A stretch of DNA of 64,000 nt from contig LR590083.2 in assembly GCA_901457705.2 (NCBI GenBank), positions 3,720,597 to 3,784,596 of the forward strand, in the 5' to 3' direction. This stretch comes from Beijerinckiaceae bacterium RH AL1 (GTDB lineage Bacteria; Pseudomonadota; Alphaproteobacteria; Rhizobiales; Beijerinckiaceae). Shown here one piece after another: positions 31,879 to 41,027 of this stretch (position 1 is the stretch's first letter; each line of letters begins with the position of its first letter). The notes beneath the pieces are model-generated. The model saw nothing but the letters and a program-made list of their open reading frames with translations. It did not search any database and was not told the origin of the DNA. The position numbers and the translations under genes are program-made.

Positions 31879-33138
31879 ATGCGCGTGATCGTGCTCGGCA
31901 GCGGCGTCGTCGGGGTCGCCAGCGCCTATTACCTGACGCAGGATGGGCACGAGGTGACCGTCGTCGACCGCCAGCCCGCGGCCGGCATGGAGACGAGCTT
32001 CGCCAACGCCGGCCAGGTCTCGCCCGGCATGTCGACGCCCTGGGCGGCACCAGGCATTCCGGTGAAGGCGCTGCGCTGGCTGGCGATGCGCTACCGCCCG
32101 CTGGTGCTGTGGCCGCTGCTCGACAGCCGGCTCTACGGCTGGCTCGCGCACATGCTCGCCAACTGCACGGAGGAGGCCTTCCAGCGCAACAAGGGCCGCA
32201 TGCTGGCGCTCGCCGAGTACAGCCGCGACCGCCTGCGCGAGCTGCGCCAGGCCACCGGCATCGCCTACGACGAGCGCACCGGCGGCACGCTGCAGCTCTT
32301 CCGCAAGCAGGCCCAGCTCGATGCGGCTGGCCACGACACGGCCGTGCTCGACCGCTACGGCGTGCCCTACGAGCTGCTCGACGTCGCCGGCTGCCTCGCC
32401 CGCGAGCCGGGGCTCGCCGCCGCGGCGCACCGCTTCATCGGCGGCCTGCGGCTGCCCGGCGACGAGACCGGCGATGCGCATCTCTTCACAAGGCGGCTCG
32501 CCGAGATCACCCGCGCGGCGGGCGCGACCTTCCGCTTCGGCGCGCCGGTGAAGCGGCTGCGGCGCGACGGCGACCGCATCGCCGGCGTCGAGCTCGCAGG
32601 TGGCGAGGTGCTGCGCGCGGACGCCTACGTGATCGCCGCCGGCAGCTTCACGCCGGCCCTGCTGCGTCCGCTCGGCATCGCCGTTCCGGTCTATCCGGTG
32701 AAGGGCTATTCGCTCACCGCCAAGATCACGGATCCGGCGATGGCGCCCGTCTCCACCGTGATGGACGAAACCTATAAGATCGCCATCACGCGGCTCGGCG
32801 ACCGCGTGCGCATCGGTGGGACCGCCGAGCTTGCCGGCTTCAACCTGCGCCTGCGGCAGCCGCGCCGCGTGACGCTCGAGCATTCGGTGCGCGACTTGTT
32901 TCCCGGCGGCTGCGATCCGAGGGACGCGACCTTCTGGACCGGGCTGCGCCCGATGACGCCGGACGGCACGCCGCTCGTCGCCGCGACCGCGCTGCCGAAC
33001 CTCTACGTCAACACCGGCCACGGCACGCTGGGCTGGACGATGGCCTGCGGCTCGGGACGCTTTCTCGCGGACATCGTCTCGGGCCGCAAGCCGGACCTCG
33101 ATCCGGCCGACCTTTCGCTCACGCGCTACGACATCTAG
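31879..33138 (+). CDS. dadA: D-amino acid dehydrogenase, small subunit type
   Basis: 419 residues. FAD-binding [25 protein letters not shown] at the N-terminus and the DadA-typical [21 protein letters not shown]. The C-terminal FAD contact is [17 protein letters not shown]. It oxidatively deaminates D-amino acids (D-Ala in the usual pathway) to keto acids, passing electrons to the respiratory chain. No alanine racemase gene adjoins it. Converges with the next gene, 4 bp apart. Confidence 0.93.
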   Translation: MRVIVLGSGVVGVASAYYLTQDGHEVTVVDRQPAAGMETSFANAGQVSPGMSTPWAAPGIPVKALRWLAMRYRPLVLWPLLDSRLYGWLAHMLANCTEEAFQRNKGRMLALAEYSRDRLRELRQATGIAYDERTGGTLQLFRKQAQLDAAGHDTAVLDRYGVPYELLDVAGCLAREPGLAAAAHRFIGGLRLPGDETGDAHLFTRRLAEITRAAGATFRFGAPVKRLRRDGDRIAGVELAGGEVLRADAYVIAAGSFTPALLRPLGIAVPVYPVKGYSLTAKITDPAMAPVSTVMDETYKIAITRLGDRVRIGGTAELAGFNLRLRQPRRVTLEHSVRDLFPGGCDPRDATFWTGLRPMTPDGTPLVAATALPNLYVNTGHGTLGWTMACGSGRFLADIVSGRKPDLDPADLSLTRYDI

Positions 33139-33142
33139 GTCG

Positions 33143-33685
33143 TCAGGGCACGGGCCGGCGCACCGCGACGTCGAGCACGTCGCCGCTGAACGTGCGTTGC
33201 GCGACGATGATCTGCGACTCGCCGCGCGGCGGCGGCAGCAGGATGGCGGCGCCGAAGGCGTGATGGCCGTCGCCGATGCCGAAATCGAGAAGGTCGCCAC
33301 GCATCTGGTCGGCGTGCACCCTCGCGACGATCTTCCCGTTGACGGTGAGGTCGAGCGCGACGGGTATGTCCGGCTTGCCCATGTCCTGCGCCCAGCCGGA
33401 GACCGACGCCTCCTGGAACTCGTCGATGAAGCCGCGCAGCGCGCTGGCGCCGCTGAACTGCTCGTCCGGAAGTCCCGTGCGCGCCGCGAAGCACGCGGCC
33501 GGGAAGCGGACCCAGGCGTCCGGGTAGCGCTTCCACGGATCCTCGATCAGGCACGTGCCCCACAAGAAGCCCTGCCGATCCCTGAAGCAGCCGCTCACCC
33601 TGCTGGCGCGATCGAGCACGCCGCTCGCCGTGAACACCGGCAGCGCCAGCAGCTCGTCCATCGTCATCAGATGAGGCTTCTTCAT
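33143..33685 (-). CDS. Hypothetical protein
   Basis: 180 residues from ATG 33685 (MKKPHLMTMDELLALPVF); the frame stays open upstream but leaves protein-like sequence there. No signal peptide or membrane helix. Trp/Phe-rich middle (GFLWGTCLIEDPWKRYPDAWVRFPAA). No family recognised. It is the last gene before the island; the island's left repeat begins 157 bp upstream of its start, so its original promoter may have been altered by the insertion. Confidence 0.6.
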   Translation of the reverse strand: MKKPHLMTMDELLALPVFTASGVLDRASRVSGCFRDRQGFLWGTCLIEDPWKRYPDAWVRFPAACFAARTGLPDEQFSGASALRGFIDEFQEASVSGWAQDMGKPDIPVALDLTVNGKIVARVHADQMRGDLLDFGIGDGHHAFGAAILLPPPRGESQIIVAQRTFSGDVLDVAVRRPVP

Positions 33686-33842
33686 CGCACCAGCGTCGGA
33701 CCGATCGCTTTTGCACATGTAGGGTGCGTGCGGCCAAACCGAGGCGCGGCCGGCGGGACATGAGCCTGGCCGCGTGCTTCGTGCGACGGCTGCCAGTGAG
33801 CTCTGACGTCGGCGGCCTGGGATGCATGGACGCGGAAATGAG

Positions 33843-33890
33843 CTGGTACCGCCACCCCGGCTCGAACGGGGGACCTCTAGATCCACAATC
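33843..33890 (+). repeat. Left attachment repeat (tRNA-His 3' fragment)
   Basis: A 48-bp sequence from CTGGTACCGCCACC to GATCCACAATC, identical to 55467-55514. It corresponds to the tRNA-His 3' half, from the CCA end through the anticodon. The 5' half of the tRNA is absent, so this is the duplicated att site rather than a tRNA gene. Confidence 0.92.
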
Positions 33891-33957
33891 ATCCGGCTCG
33901 CAGGTCTTTTTAGCTTTTCCGTAGCTATTTGAGCCGGTTACAAGCGCAACGCTGCGT

Positions 33958-34323
33958 ATGAGATGCCTATGTAAGGGCGAGCAAGTGGTCACAGCAGACG
34001 AAGCGGTCGTGGGAGGTCGATCGGACAAGTCCGGCCGAGCTGCGATCTTCACCGACATCCTCGCCCGCAACGCTCTTCGCCGCGAAGCTCGGCTCCCGCT
34101 CCTCGACGTTCGCACGACCTTTGATCGGGAGGTCAAGTACGCCGAGTGGGTCGCGCACGTTGTTGAGCACGAAGAGGCGGCGCGGGCCGAGGTTCTTCGT
34201 GATCAGCGTCGGCGACACGGTGCCGACTACCCGCAGTCGACGGGCGGGCGATGGGCCGTCAGCATCCTGACCACCCAGGCCTTGCGTCGGAGCTTCGTGG
34301 CACGACGGTCACGGAGATCGTAG
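33958..34323 (+). CDS. Hypothetical island protein
   Basis: 121 residues from ATG 33958. The middle (AIFTDILARNALRREARLPLLDV then YAEWVAHVVEHEEAARAEVLRDQRRRHGADYP) has helical, protein-like composition. The C-terminal end runs into the Arg/Ser-rich start of the tandem-repeat region and may not be original. No family recognised and no strong ribosome-binding site. First possible gene inside the island; called with low confidence. Confidence 0.35.
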   Translation: MRCLCKGEQVVTADEAVVGGRSDKSGRAAIFTDILARNALRREARLPLLDVRTTFDREVKYAEWVAHVVEHEEAARAEVLRDQRRRHGADYPQSTGGRWAVSILTTQALRRSFVARRSRRS

Positions 34324-34356
34324 CGCCAGCGGCATGGAGCGTGATGGTCGCACAAG

Positions 34357-34650
34357 GATCGTCTCGCAGAGCACCAGCGGGTGCTGGACCTTCGACGATC
34401 CTCAAGTACCGTGGCCCCTTACGACCCTTGCGCGCCGATCGTCGTGCGGCAGGTCATCCAGCCAGTGCTGGACCAGACGATGCACAAGTACCGTAGCGCC
34501 AACGCGATCTCGGCGGGATCGTCGGCCATAAGCATCCAGCAGGTGCTAGACCACTACGATGCACAAGTACCGTTGCTGCCGATCGGACGGTCCATCAGGA
34601 TCGTCGTCCATGAGCATCGCCGTAGATGCTGCATCACCACGATAGGCCTT
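34357..34650. repeat. Degenerate ~80-bp tandem repeat array
   Basis: Units begin with GATCGTC(T/G) at 34357, 34437, 34517 and 34599 (period 80, 80, 82). Each unit contains an imperfect inverted repeat such as AGCACCAGCGGGTGCT or AGCATCCAGCAGGTGCT, followed by GAC...CGATGCACAAGTACCG (CAAGTACCG at 34403, 34485, 34564). A partial unit precedes the first. No open frame with protein character spans it. The function is unknown: a structured RNA array, iterons or recombination sites are all possible. Confidence 0.7.
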
Positions 34651-34915
34651 GAAGGTCAGCCTCGGTCATCGGCAGACGCGCGACCATCTCCTGATAGAGA
34701 TCGCGCGGCGGCACCTTCGAGTCGAGGACGGCGCCAACCCAGGCGTTGCACGCTTCTCGGGCGTGATCCGTGTCCGGCGTGATCGAGAGGAGGCTGACGG
34801 CGGCCGTTGCGTCGTCGGGCTCTGGGTACACCGCGCGAAGGACAAGTGCGAAGCCGGGCCCGTCGATGGAGTAGCTATAGGTCGAAGCCGACGTGCCCCA
34901 CTGGTAGGGATTGCC
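34634..34915 (-). pseudogene. 3' part of a gene split by the IS3 element
   Basis: Minus-strand frame NPYQWGTSASTYSYSIDG ... YPEPDDATAAVSLLSITPDTD ... MTEADLQGLSW, stop at 34634. Its 5' part lies beyond the IS at 36186-36330. Removing the IS and one copy of the TGCC duplication restores an exact open frame of 140 residues (423 nt), with junction ...IARTG-NPYQWGTS... The intact protein is soluble and its family was not recognised. Confidence 0.75.
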
Positions 34916-34980
34916 TGACCTGCCCCCGGAAAATTCACCCAGCTGGATTTAGGGTCTGACCGCCTTCGAAGGGTCAGACG

Positions 34981-35247
34981 ATGAAGCGTGTGCGTTTTAC
35001 GGAAGAGCAGATCATCGGCGTGCTGCGGGAGCAGGAGGCTGGAGCGAAGGGTGCCGATCTTTGCCGGAAGTACGGGATGTCGGAGGCGACGCTGTACAAT
35101 TGGAAGGCCAAGTACGGCGGCCTGGACGTGTCGGAGGCAAAGCGTCTCAAGGCGCTCGAGGACGAGAACGCCAAGCTGAAGCGGCTCTTGGCCGATGCGA
35201 TGCTCGACGCGGCCGCGCTGAAAGAGCTCCTCGAAAAAAAATGGTAG
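34981..35247 (+). CDS. IS3-family transposase OrfA
   Basis: 88 residues. An N-terminal helix-turn-helix ([40 protein letters not shown]) binds the IS ends, followed by a leucine-zipper-like helix ([20 protein letters not shown]). It ends LEKKW just after the run of eight A at 35234-35241, where -1 slippage would produce the OrfAB fusion that is the active transposase in this family. Confidence 0.9.
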   Translation: MKRVRFTEEQIIGVLREQEAGAKGADLCRKYGMSEATLYNWKAKYGGLDVSEAKRLKALEDENAKLKRLLADAMLDAAALKELLEKKW

Positions 35248-36167
35248 GGCCCGCTGCCAAGCGCGATGCCGTCGCTCATCTTCGGACGCTGTTCGAGATG
35301 AGCGAGCGGCGGGCCACGACCCTCGTCGGCGCGGATCGGGCGTCGATCCGCTATCGGTCGCGGCGGCCGGACGACGCGGCGCTGCGAGCGCGGCTGCGCG
35401 AACTCGCCCACCAGCGCCATCGCTTCGGCTACCGAAGACTGCACGTGCTGCTGCGGCGCGACGGCGAGGCGGCAAGCCGCAACAAGGTCTACCGGCTCTA
35501 CCGCGCCGAGGGCCTCGCGGTACGCAAGCGCAAGGCCAGGCGGCGTGCCGTGGGCCAGCGGGCGCCGCTGCTTCCGGCGCTGCTGGCGAACGCGCGCTGG
35601 TCGCTCGACTTCGTGCACGACCAGCTCGCCTGCGGACGGCGCTTCAGGATCTTGAACGTGGTCGACGACGCGACACGCGAATGCCTGCTGGCGGTTGCCG
35701 ACACGTCGATCTCCGGCAAACGCGTCGTCCGCGAGTTGGCGGCGCTCGTAGCGCGGCGTGGTCGGCCCCGCACGATCGTCTCCGACAACGGCACTGAGTT
35801 CACCTCGAACGCTGTGCTCGCCTGGTGCGAGACCGAGGGGATCGCCTGGCACTACATCGCGCCCGGCAAGCCGATGCAGAACGCCTTCTGCGAGAGCTTC
35901 AACGGCCGCATGCGCGACGAACTGCTGAACGAGACGCTGTTCCTCGGTCTTCGCCACGCCAGCGCCAAGCTCGCGAGCTGGGCCAGCGACTACAACACCG
36001 AGCGGCCTCACTCGGGGCTCGGCTACCTCACCCCGGCGGCGCAAGCCGCCCTCCTTACCGCAACGGGCGATCGGCTACGCAACCTCGACCAGCTCCGCCG
36101 ATCGCCCGTTGCTCCATCCGCGCCAAACGGCGTATCAACCGGACAGGCTCTAATCGCCGCTGGATGA
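35241..36167 (+). CDS. IS3-family transposase OrfB (DDE integrase domain)
   Basis: 308 residues if started at ATG 35241; normally translated by -1 frameshift from orfA. HTH_21 part [22 protein letters not shown], then the rve catalytic core: first Asp in [13 protein letters not shown], second Asp in [14 protein letters not shown], Glu in [18 protein letters not shown], and terminal [15 protein letters not shown]. All DDE residues are present. Confidence 0.92.
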   Translation: MVGPAAKRDAVAHLRTLFEMSERRATTLVGADRASIRYRSRRPDDAALRARLRELAHQRHRFGYRRLHVLLRRDGEAASRNKVYRLYRAEGLAVRKRKARRRAVGQRAPLLPALLANARWSLDFVHDQLACGRRFRILNVVDDATRECLLAVADTSISGKRVVRELAALVARRGRPRTIVSDNGTEFTSNAVLAWCETEGIAWHYIAPGKPMQNAFCESFNGRMRDELLNETLFLGLRHASAKLASWASDYNTERPHSGLGYLTPAAQAALLTATGDRLRNLDQLRRSPVAPSAPNGVSTGQALIAAG

Positions 36168-36185
36168 GAGTTCGGGGGCAGGTCA

Positions 36186-36330
36186 TGCCGGTGCGAGCGA
36201 TCTCGATGTCGGCTTCATGGAAGCGATAGCGATCGGTCTGGCCCCGAAATAGTTCGACTTGCAGGTAGAGATGCAGGTTGATGAGGTCGTGAAAGCGTTC
36301 TTGCTGAGCGATAGTTGTCGGTATGGGCAA
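36186..36330 (-). pseudogene. 5' part of the gene split by the IS3 element
   Basis: Begins at ATG 36330 (MPIPTTIAQQERFHDL) and runs through LHLYLQVELFRG and YRFHEADIEIARTG to the IS boundary. It joins in frame with 34634-34911 once the IS and one TGCC copy are removed. Region GC is lower than the chromosome. Confidence 0.75.
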
Positions 36331-36837
36331 TGAATATGGTCTCTGAGTGATAGATGTATTATATGATGGCGAGAGATAGGCCGCAATATACTGGGCGCAG
36401 GTGTGCGGGCGATTGGCGCCGGGGATGATGAGCAGCGCTGGGTATGCCCTGATCGCTGCCGGACGAGGTCACGGATGATCGAGCGGTGAGGCGCCTCGTC
36501 GCTTCGCGCCGTCGTCACCCCACACGTGCGCAACGACGAGGACGTCGACGGAAACCCGAGCGCTGCGCGCCCGGCCATCCATCCGTCCTCATCGGTCGCG
36601 TCTCTTCGAGCAAATCAGACGGGGGCCCGGCAGGCCGGGTCCTTCTTCGTAGGTAGGATTCCTTATAAGACCTACTAGGAACACGACCTGTGTAGAACCG
36701 CGCTCCACCACCAGGACACGTGAATTCAGCCCCCGGCACGTTTTCAGAGAGAGCGGGCGGGCCGCAAATGCTTGCTATCGCCGTTGCCTATCCTGCGAGC
36801 ATTGGCTATTTCTTGCGGAACTTGTTTGGAGCCAACG
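36331..36837 (+). other. Intergenic island segment without a convincing gene
   Basis: 507 bp, initially AT-rich (36331-36400). Several short frames exist on the minus strand but have low-complexity Arg/Ser-rich translations. A short motif GACCTACTAGGAACACGACC near 36668 recurs in similar form near 52938 (GACCTACTAGGAGCCCGACC). No gene called. Confidence 0.4.
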
Positions 36838-37155
36838 ATGCACCGATTGCCCATCCTTCTTGGGGCGTTGCTACTTTCGTGCTGTGCCGCCGAGGCCGAA
36901 GTTTTGACTATGAGGTGTACGAACCCTCGACCCTATCTTGCCACCTACAATGAAGATGCGCGCACCTTCGTGGAAAGCGCGCCGGAAGCGACTGCAAGCT
37001 ACACCATCTTGAGTGTTGAAAACACGAAGAGGACGCTTACAGTCACCGGACTGACGGTGAACGGCGGCCCGACCTTCAAAGCGACGTTCCGACCTCAAAA
37101 AAAGATAGAGCTGTTTGCTGACAACAAACTCTTTCAGACCGACCGTTGCAGGTAG
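36838..37155 (+). CDS. Small exported protein of unknown function
   Basis: 105 residues from ATG 36838 (MHRLPILLGALLLSCCAAEAEV). A clear signal peptide is followed by about 85 residues, including VLTMRCTNPRPYLATYNEDARTF and RTLTVTGLTVNGG. Two Cys in the mature part (the second near the C-terminus, TDRCR) could form a disulfide. Beta-rich and lipocalin-like in size, but no family recognised. It faces the exported-protein cluster on the other strand and has the same style of product. Confidence 0.6.
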   Translation: MHRLPILLGALLLSCCAAEAEVLTMRCTNPRPYLATYNEDARTFVESAPEATASYTILSVENTKRTLTVTGLTVNGGPTFKATFRPQKKIELFADNKLFQTDRCR

Positions 37156-37254
37156 ACGTCACCACTGCGCACCGGCGGTCGAGAATGCCTGGAGCAATCC
37201 GGTCCCTCTCTCACCACGGCTTCCAAGCGTCTGCATAACATCCATTCAACGCTA

Positions 37255-37548
37255 TCATTGCTGGTCGCACTGAACCTGAGAGCTTCCAAACTGAAACTGA
37301 GCCATCCCCTCAGTTGCGGTGCAGAAATTGAACGCGACGTTCCCCTTTTCGGCACGCCATCCAAGCCTTGGGCACTGGGGCTGATCGCTGATCCTGTAGG
37401 TCTTCCCAAGCCATTGGAGTGTCTTCTTCGCGTCATCGAGCTTGAGAAGCGACGCTTTCCCACCGAATTTACACTTGTAGACATAAATGTCGGCGTGAGC
37501 CGCGCTGCACATACAGACGATAACAATCGCTGCGGCGATGGTTTTCAT
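37255..37548 (-). CDS. Small exported Cys-containing protein of unknown function
   Basis: 97 residues from ATG 37548 with AGGAGAAG just upstream. The signal peptide MKTIAAAIVIVCMCSAAHA is followed by DIYVYKCKFGGKASLLKLDD and KKTLQWLGKTYRI. Three later Cys are near QPQCPRLG, FNFCTATEG and the C-terminal VQCDQQ, so two disulfides are likely. The start IYxYKCxFGGKASLLKLDDAKKTL resembles the other small gene (VLTMRCTNP...TKRTLTVTG), suggesting a shared beta-rich fold. Last gene of the minus-strand cluster. Confidence 0.65.
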   Translation of the reverse strand: MKTIAAAIVIVCMCSAAHADIYVYKCKFGGKASLLKLDDAKKTLQWLGKTYRISDQPQCPRLGWRAEKGNVAFNFCTATEGMAQFQFGSSQVQCDQQ

Positions 37549-37657
37549 GACTTCTTCTCCTGGTTCCGTGGTCGTGAACCCAACCGTCGAACAACACATA
37601 TTAAGGCGACAAATGCTAACGCTGCATAGCGTTGGCTGGTAAGCTTCTGTCACCGGA

Positions 37658-38071
37658 TTATTCGTTGAGAGCACAGGAGAATTTCGACGTCGAATCGTCG
37701 GGCTGCGTCACCGCCGCATCCTCAACCCCTCTGCTGTAGCCGTCCTTCGCTGGAACGTTCGGCTCAAAGTATTCGACGGTGTACCTGTAGCGGGTTTTCA
37801 GATCGACGAGGCCGACGCGTACGAGTGGATGGTACCAGCCCACGCTGGTGACCTTCAGCAAGCTGATCTTCGACTTCGACCTGCCCGGCGCGGCCTTCGT
37901 ATTCCAATCGTAATCGACCAGGACCCCAATCTTCGAATTGGTATCGCTTTCTATTGAGAACCTCACCTTCGCGTCATCGTCGCCGCAAATCGTCCGATAG
38001 ACGTCCGCATTTGCTGTTGTAACGCAGCCAATAAAAGTTACTAGGCCGGTCAATATGCCCCGCAAATCCAT
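37658..38071 (-). CDS. Exported protein of unknown function
   Basis: 137 residues from ATG 38071, preceded by ACAGGAGATCAC. Signal peptide LRGILTGLVTFIGCVTTANA, then DVYRTICGDDDAKVRFSIESD, VLVDYDWNTKAAPG, and a C-terminal SKFSCALNE. Two mature Cys could pair. No family recognised. Same strand as, and 109 bp from, the 37255-37548 gene. Confidence 0.65.
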   Translation of the reverse strand: MDLRGILTGLVTFIGCVTTANADVYRTICGDDDAKVRFSIESDTNSKIGVLVDYDWNTKAAPGRSKSKISLLKVTSVGWYHPLVRVGLVDLKTRYRYTVEYFEPNVPAKDGYSRGVEDAAVTQPDDSTSKFSCALNE

Positions 38072-38282
38072 TCCCTGTGATCTCCTGTCTTGGTACATTT
38101 TCGATTTGTCGCATCGGAATTTCGCAAAGACGCCATGATATTGCACATCTGTTGATATAGCATGCATTGCTTTCGAGCGGCACCGGCAGGGGCGTCTACA
38201 CACAAAATCACTCGCGATGAGCGTCCTATGGTTTACGCCAGATGATTTCATTAGATAATAAATTATACTCACTTTCTTAAAA

Positions 38283-39593
38283 TTACGGCGATGTGCTGTC
38301 GAACTTTTTTACCCAAATTAAGCCCTTATTGATGCCGGTTGGTGGTGGCGGGAAGGGAGCGGCAGCGTGTAGCGCGCGCATAACCAATGCATCGGTCTCG
38401 GGGCGACCGCTCTTGGCGCAAAATTCTTGGGAGAAAATGCGACCATCTGTGCCAACATGGAAGCAGATCGCCACCTTTCCGGTTGGAGGAATGCTCGTAG
38501 AATGTGGAAGTTGTGCTATCTTAGCTTCCAACATAGCGTAGACTTGGTTCATCCACCGTTGATTTTCGTTCTCGCCATCGAACGTAGCCTTTGGCGTTGA
38601 CCGCGTAAAAGTCATTGGTGCCCCGGACTTTGGCGAGCCATCAAGAACTTCAGTCAGTTTTGCCTTTGTGCTTGGCGCGACGGGAGGCGATCTCTGCGAG
38701 TCCTTGCCAGCACCGGGGGTCACAAACACCCAGGTGAATCCTTGCTCACTCTTAATGCCGTTTGGGAGAGGTCCAAATTTCGTTTTCGCTAAAGTGCGCT
38801 CGGCGAAGGATTTTAGCGCCTGATTCCCTTTGAAAACAACGATGGATGGACGCCCGTCCTGATTGACCCTGAAGCCTACCTCAATCTTCGTCTCGGCAGG
38901 GATGCCCGGCGGCAGAGAGTCGCCGATCGTCGCTGCCGTAATCGCTGGCACCATGTCCTTGAGCCAACGATCCTTGGCGCTCTCATGCGTCGGCGTCTGT
39001 GCCGCATCGACATGCGCCCCCAGCATCGGACCACGGCCGTCCTGGACGTTGACACCTACCGTAATCGTATGATCGCGCTGATCGGGCGGGGCAGGCATGT
39101 GTGCGCTTCGCAGGGTCGCGGCGGCGAGCCTTGCATCGTGGGGCTCGCCGGTGACCTCGACGTTGAAGACGTCGCCAGTCTCCGAGACCTTGAAGGATAC
39201 CGTAATGTGCCCGCGTCGTGTTGCGACTTTCGCTAGGAGCTGAGCAGTGTGCGAACGGACCTGGGTCGCCCAATTCTTTTTGGCGGCCTCCGCAGGGTCC
39301 GGTGGAACGGCCTGAGGGGCCACATAGCCGGGCGCTGGCGGGATGCCGGAAGTCTCGGCCTGTTGTTGCTGAGCGGCTACCCTGGCCGCCGCAGCGGCCT
39401 GTAGTTGGGCATCCCTTGCAGCCTGTCGCGCGACTTCGGCCGCTTGCCGCCTCGCCTCCTGCTGCGCAAGCCGCTTGGCCTCGATCTGCTGAAGCCGAGC
39501 CTCGCTTTGCTTAGGCGTGGAAACAGGCGGCGCCTCAGCAAAGGCAGACGCGCTCGTTAGCACGAGCACAAGTCCGAGGGTCAAGCGGCGCAT
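38283..39593 (-). CDS. Exported protein with three tandem TonB-C-like domains
   Basis: 436 residues. Signal peptide (LTLGLVLVLTSASAFA), then an Ala/Gln/Arg-rich helical or coiled segment (~29-80) and a Pro-rich linker. Three repeats follow with the TonB-C pattern 'W...hhhxFxVxxxGxhxxxxVxxS...A.xAhxxAxPFPPhPxGh': ~108-182 (RGHITVSFKVSETGDVFNV), ~210-292 (KIEVGFRVNQDGRPSIVVF) and ~346-430 (KVAICFHVGTDGRIFSQEF, then APFPPPPTG). Ordinary TonB has one such domain after a membrane anchor; here there is a cleavable-type signal and three domains. Starts 1 nt after the upstream gene's stop, so co-translated. Role unknown. Confidence 0.75.
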   Translation of the reverse strand: MRRLTLGLVLVLTSASAFAEAPPVSTPKQSEARLQQIEAKRLAQQEARRQAAEVARQAARDAQLQAAAAARVAAQQQQAETSGIPPAPGYVAPQAVPPDPAEAAKKNWATQVRSHTAQLLAKVATRRGHITVSFKVSETGDVFNVEVTGEPHDARLAAATLRSAHMPAPPDQRDHTITVGVNVQDGRGPMLGAHVDAAQTPTHESAKDRWLKDMVPAITAATIGDSLPPGIPAETKIEVGFRVNQDGRPSIVVFKGNQALKSFAERTLAKTKFGPLPNGIKSEQGFTWVFVTPGAGKDSQRSPPVAPSTKAKLTEVLDGSPKSGAPMTFTRSTPKATFDGENENQRWMNQVYAMLEAKIAQLPHSTSIPPTGKVAICFHVGTDGRIFSQEFCAKSGRPETDALVMRALHAAAPFPPPPTGINKGLIWVKKFDSTSP

Positions 39594-39594
39594 C

Positions 39595-40284
39595 TCACTT
39601 TACCTCCAGGTGATGATGGTCGTACTCGACCTGGAAGCGCTGATCAGTCACATCTACGCCTAGTATCCATTGGCCAATCGACGTGTCGTCGTTATTCATC
39701 TGCTCTTCCGGGCCGCGCGTGGTGATACGGGCGTACCGAAAGTTCTTAGAGCCGAGGTCCTTGCCCTCGTTGTCGAAGGTCTTCAGGCTGTCGACCTTGT
39801 TGACCTGATGGCAAACCCAGCCGGTATCGTCGGTCGAGAACGTGACCTTGTTTGAAAGCGCCTCCATCCCTTTGACGATCGTGTGCGCCTTCACGCAATC
39901 GGAGGCGAAGACATAGCGCCCAAGCTGGTAGATATTGGTGTTCGGCTGGTCCTTCGGCTGCGTCACGAAGAGCGCGATCGGCGCCGCCTGAGGGGCGCTA
40001 CACGCCGGATTGTCATTTGATTCGGGCAGGTCGTCGATCGAAACCTCGCATTGCACCGAGGCCTCAACAAGCCATTGTGCGTGATCTGGGCTATCAAGAC
40101 ACGCAATAAAAGTCGCGTTCATGGCGTTGTAGACGTTGCCCTCTTCGGTGCGTACCTCGGTCAGAATGCCGCGACAGGGGATCGACGAAAAGGTCGGGTG
40201 ACGGACCATCGTCTCGCCGGTCGCAAACGCTGGACACACGCCGCCGATCAGAAATAGAAGCCAGAATACAATTAGGTACCTCAT
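39595..40284 (-). CDS. Exported protein of unknown function
   Basis: 229 residues with a signal peptide (LIVFWLLFLIGGVCPAFA). Mature part beta-rich: SSIPCRGILTEVRTEEGNVYNAM, EASVQCEVSIDDLPESND, GWVCHQVNKVDSLKTFDNEGKDLG, and a His-containing end (YDHHHLEVK). Several Cys suggest periplasmic disulfides. No family recognised. It is followed after 1 nt by the triple TonB-C gene, so the two are probably made together. Confidence 0.65.
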   Translation of the reverse strand: MRYLIVFWLLFLIGGVCPAFATGETMVRHPTFSSIPCRGILTEVRTEEGNVYNAMNATFIACLDSPDHAQWLVEASVQCEVSIDDLPESNDNPACSAPQAAPIALFVTQPKDQPNTNIYQLGRYVFASDCVKAHTIVKGMEALSNKVTFSTDDTGWVCHQVNKVDSLKTFDNEGKDLGSKNFRYARITTRGPEEQMNNDDTSIGQWILGVDVTDQRFQVEYDHHHLEVK

Positions 40285-40424
40285 ATCTTGTACCTCACAT
40301 GTTGCCGACGCAAAAAGCGTGTATTTCGCGGCCTGTGAGGCTTCGTTGGCCTGCGCCGGACCATGTCGTCTGCGGACGGCACCCTAGCGCGCCAACCCCG
40401 CCAATTTTGATAGAGAAGGACCCA

Positions 40425-40925
40425 TCAAGGATGCGCATACATCGCGCGGAATGATCGCTCCGGGGTGACGTTCTCAATCTTGTCGTAAAGCATGTCGTCG
40501 ATCTTCCAGGCGCCCTCGCGATCCTGCACCATGACGTAGCCGACATGAAAGGGCGGGTAAGGCTTGCCGTGCTCGTCTTTATTGTCATCGTTGCCGTAGG
40601 CCACATCGATTTTGATGTCGTCACCTCTCTTAGTCGGTGTAACCGACTTCACAGTGAAGCCAGAAAGGTCCTGCGTGCCGGTAAAGTCATCTGCATCGAA
40701 GTCCTGCCAGTCATCCGGCTTCATTTGCTTCTCGTACGCCTGGAGGGCTTTCGAAAAGTAAGCCCTGCGGTAGGCTTTATGCTTCTGTTCGCTGGTGCCG
40801 GGGTCGACTTCCTCGTGGGCCATGGCAGAGACGATCGCGGCGGGCGATCTGGTCGGATAGCTTTCGAGGGCACACGCGGAAGCGGGAGCAAGCACGAGAG
40901 CGAAGACAGGAGCTAAACGAAACAT
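40425..40925 (-). CDS. Exported protein, DUF3828-like
   Basis: 166 residues with a signal peptide (LAPVFALVLAPASACA). The mature part has the shape of NTF2/DUF3828 lipoprotein-type domains: an N-terminal helix (YRRAYFSKALQAYEKQ), DDFTGTQDLSGFTVKSVT, VDVAYGND-like strands, and VMVQDREGAWKIDDMLY near the end. Assignment to DUF3828 rests on this pattern only. Member of the minus-strand exported-protein cluster. Confidence 0.6.
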   Translation of the reverse strand: MFRLAPVFALVLAPASACALESYPTRSPAAIVSAMAHEEVDPGTSEQKHKAYRRAYFSKALQAYEKQMKPDDWQDFDADDFTGTQDLSGFTVKSVTPTKRGDDIKIDVAYGNDDNKDEHGKPYPPFHVGYVMVQDREGAWKIDDMLYDKIENVTPERSFRAMYAHP

Positions 40926-41027
40926 CTTTTCCTTCCAAACAAAGCATCACAAATGCGCAGGGGCCGAGGACCTGGGCCGCTGGCGATCGCGATCCGAGCA
41001 GCGAAGCGCTCACTTCTACGATCTTCC

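Larger units (their letters stand above)
34916..36185 (+). mobile_element. IS3-family insertion sequence (IS407-like group)
   Basis: 1270 bp. The ends are inverted repeats: left TGACCTGCCCCCGGAAAATT; right end reads, reversed, TGACCTGCCCCCGAACTCTC. The insertion is flanked by the 4-bp direct repeat TGCC (34912-34915 and 36186-36189). It encodes orfA and orfB with an A8 slippery run between them. Ends, target duplication and both frames are intact, so it may be active or a recent arrival. Confidence 0.92.

Noticed and set aside
33843-33890. Second functional tRNA-His gene
   Set aside because: Only the 3' half is present; acceptor 5' strand and D-arm are missing. It is the duplicated attachment site.
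34357-34650. CRISPR array
   Set aside because: Units are ~80 bp, degenerate along their whole length, with no short identical repeats, no unique spacers and no cas genes.
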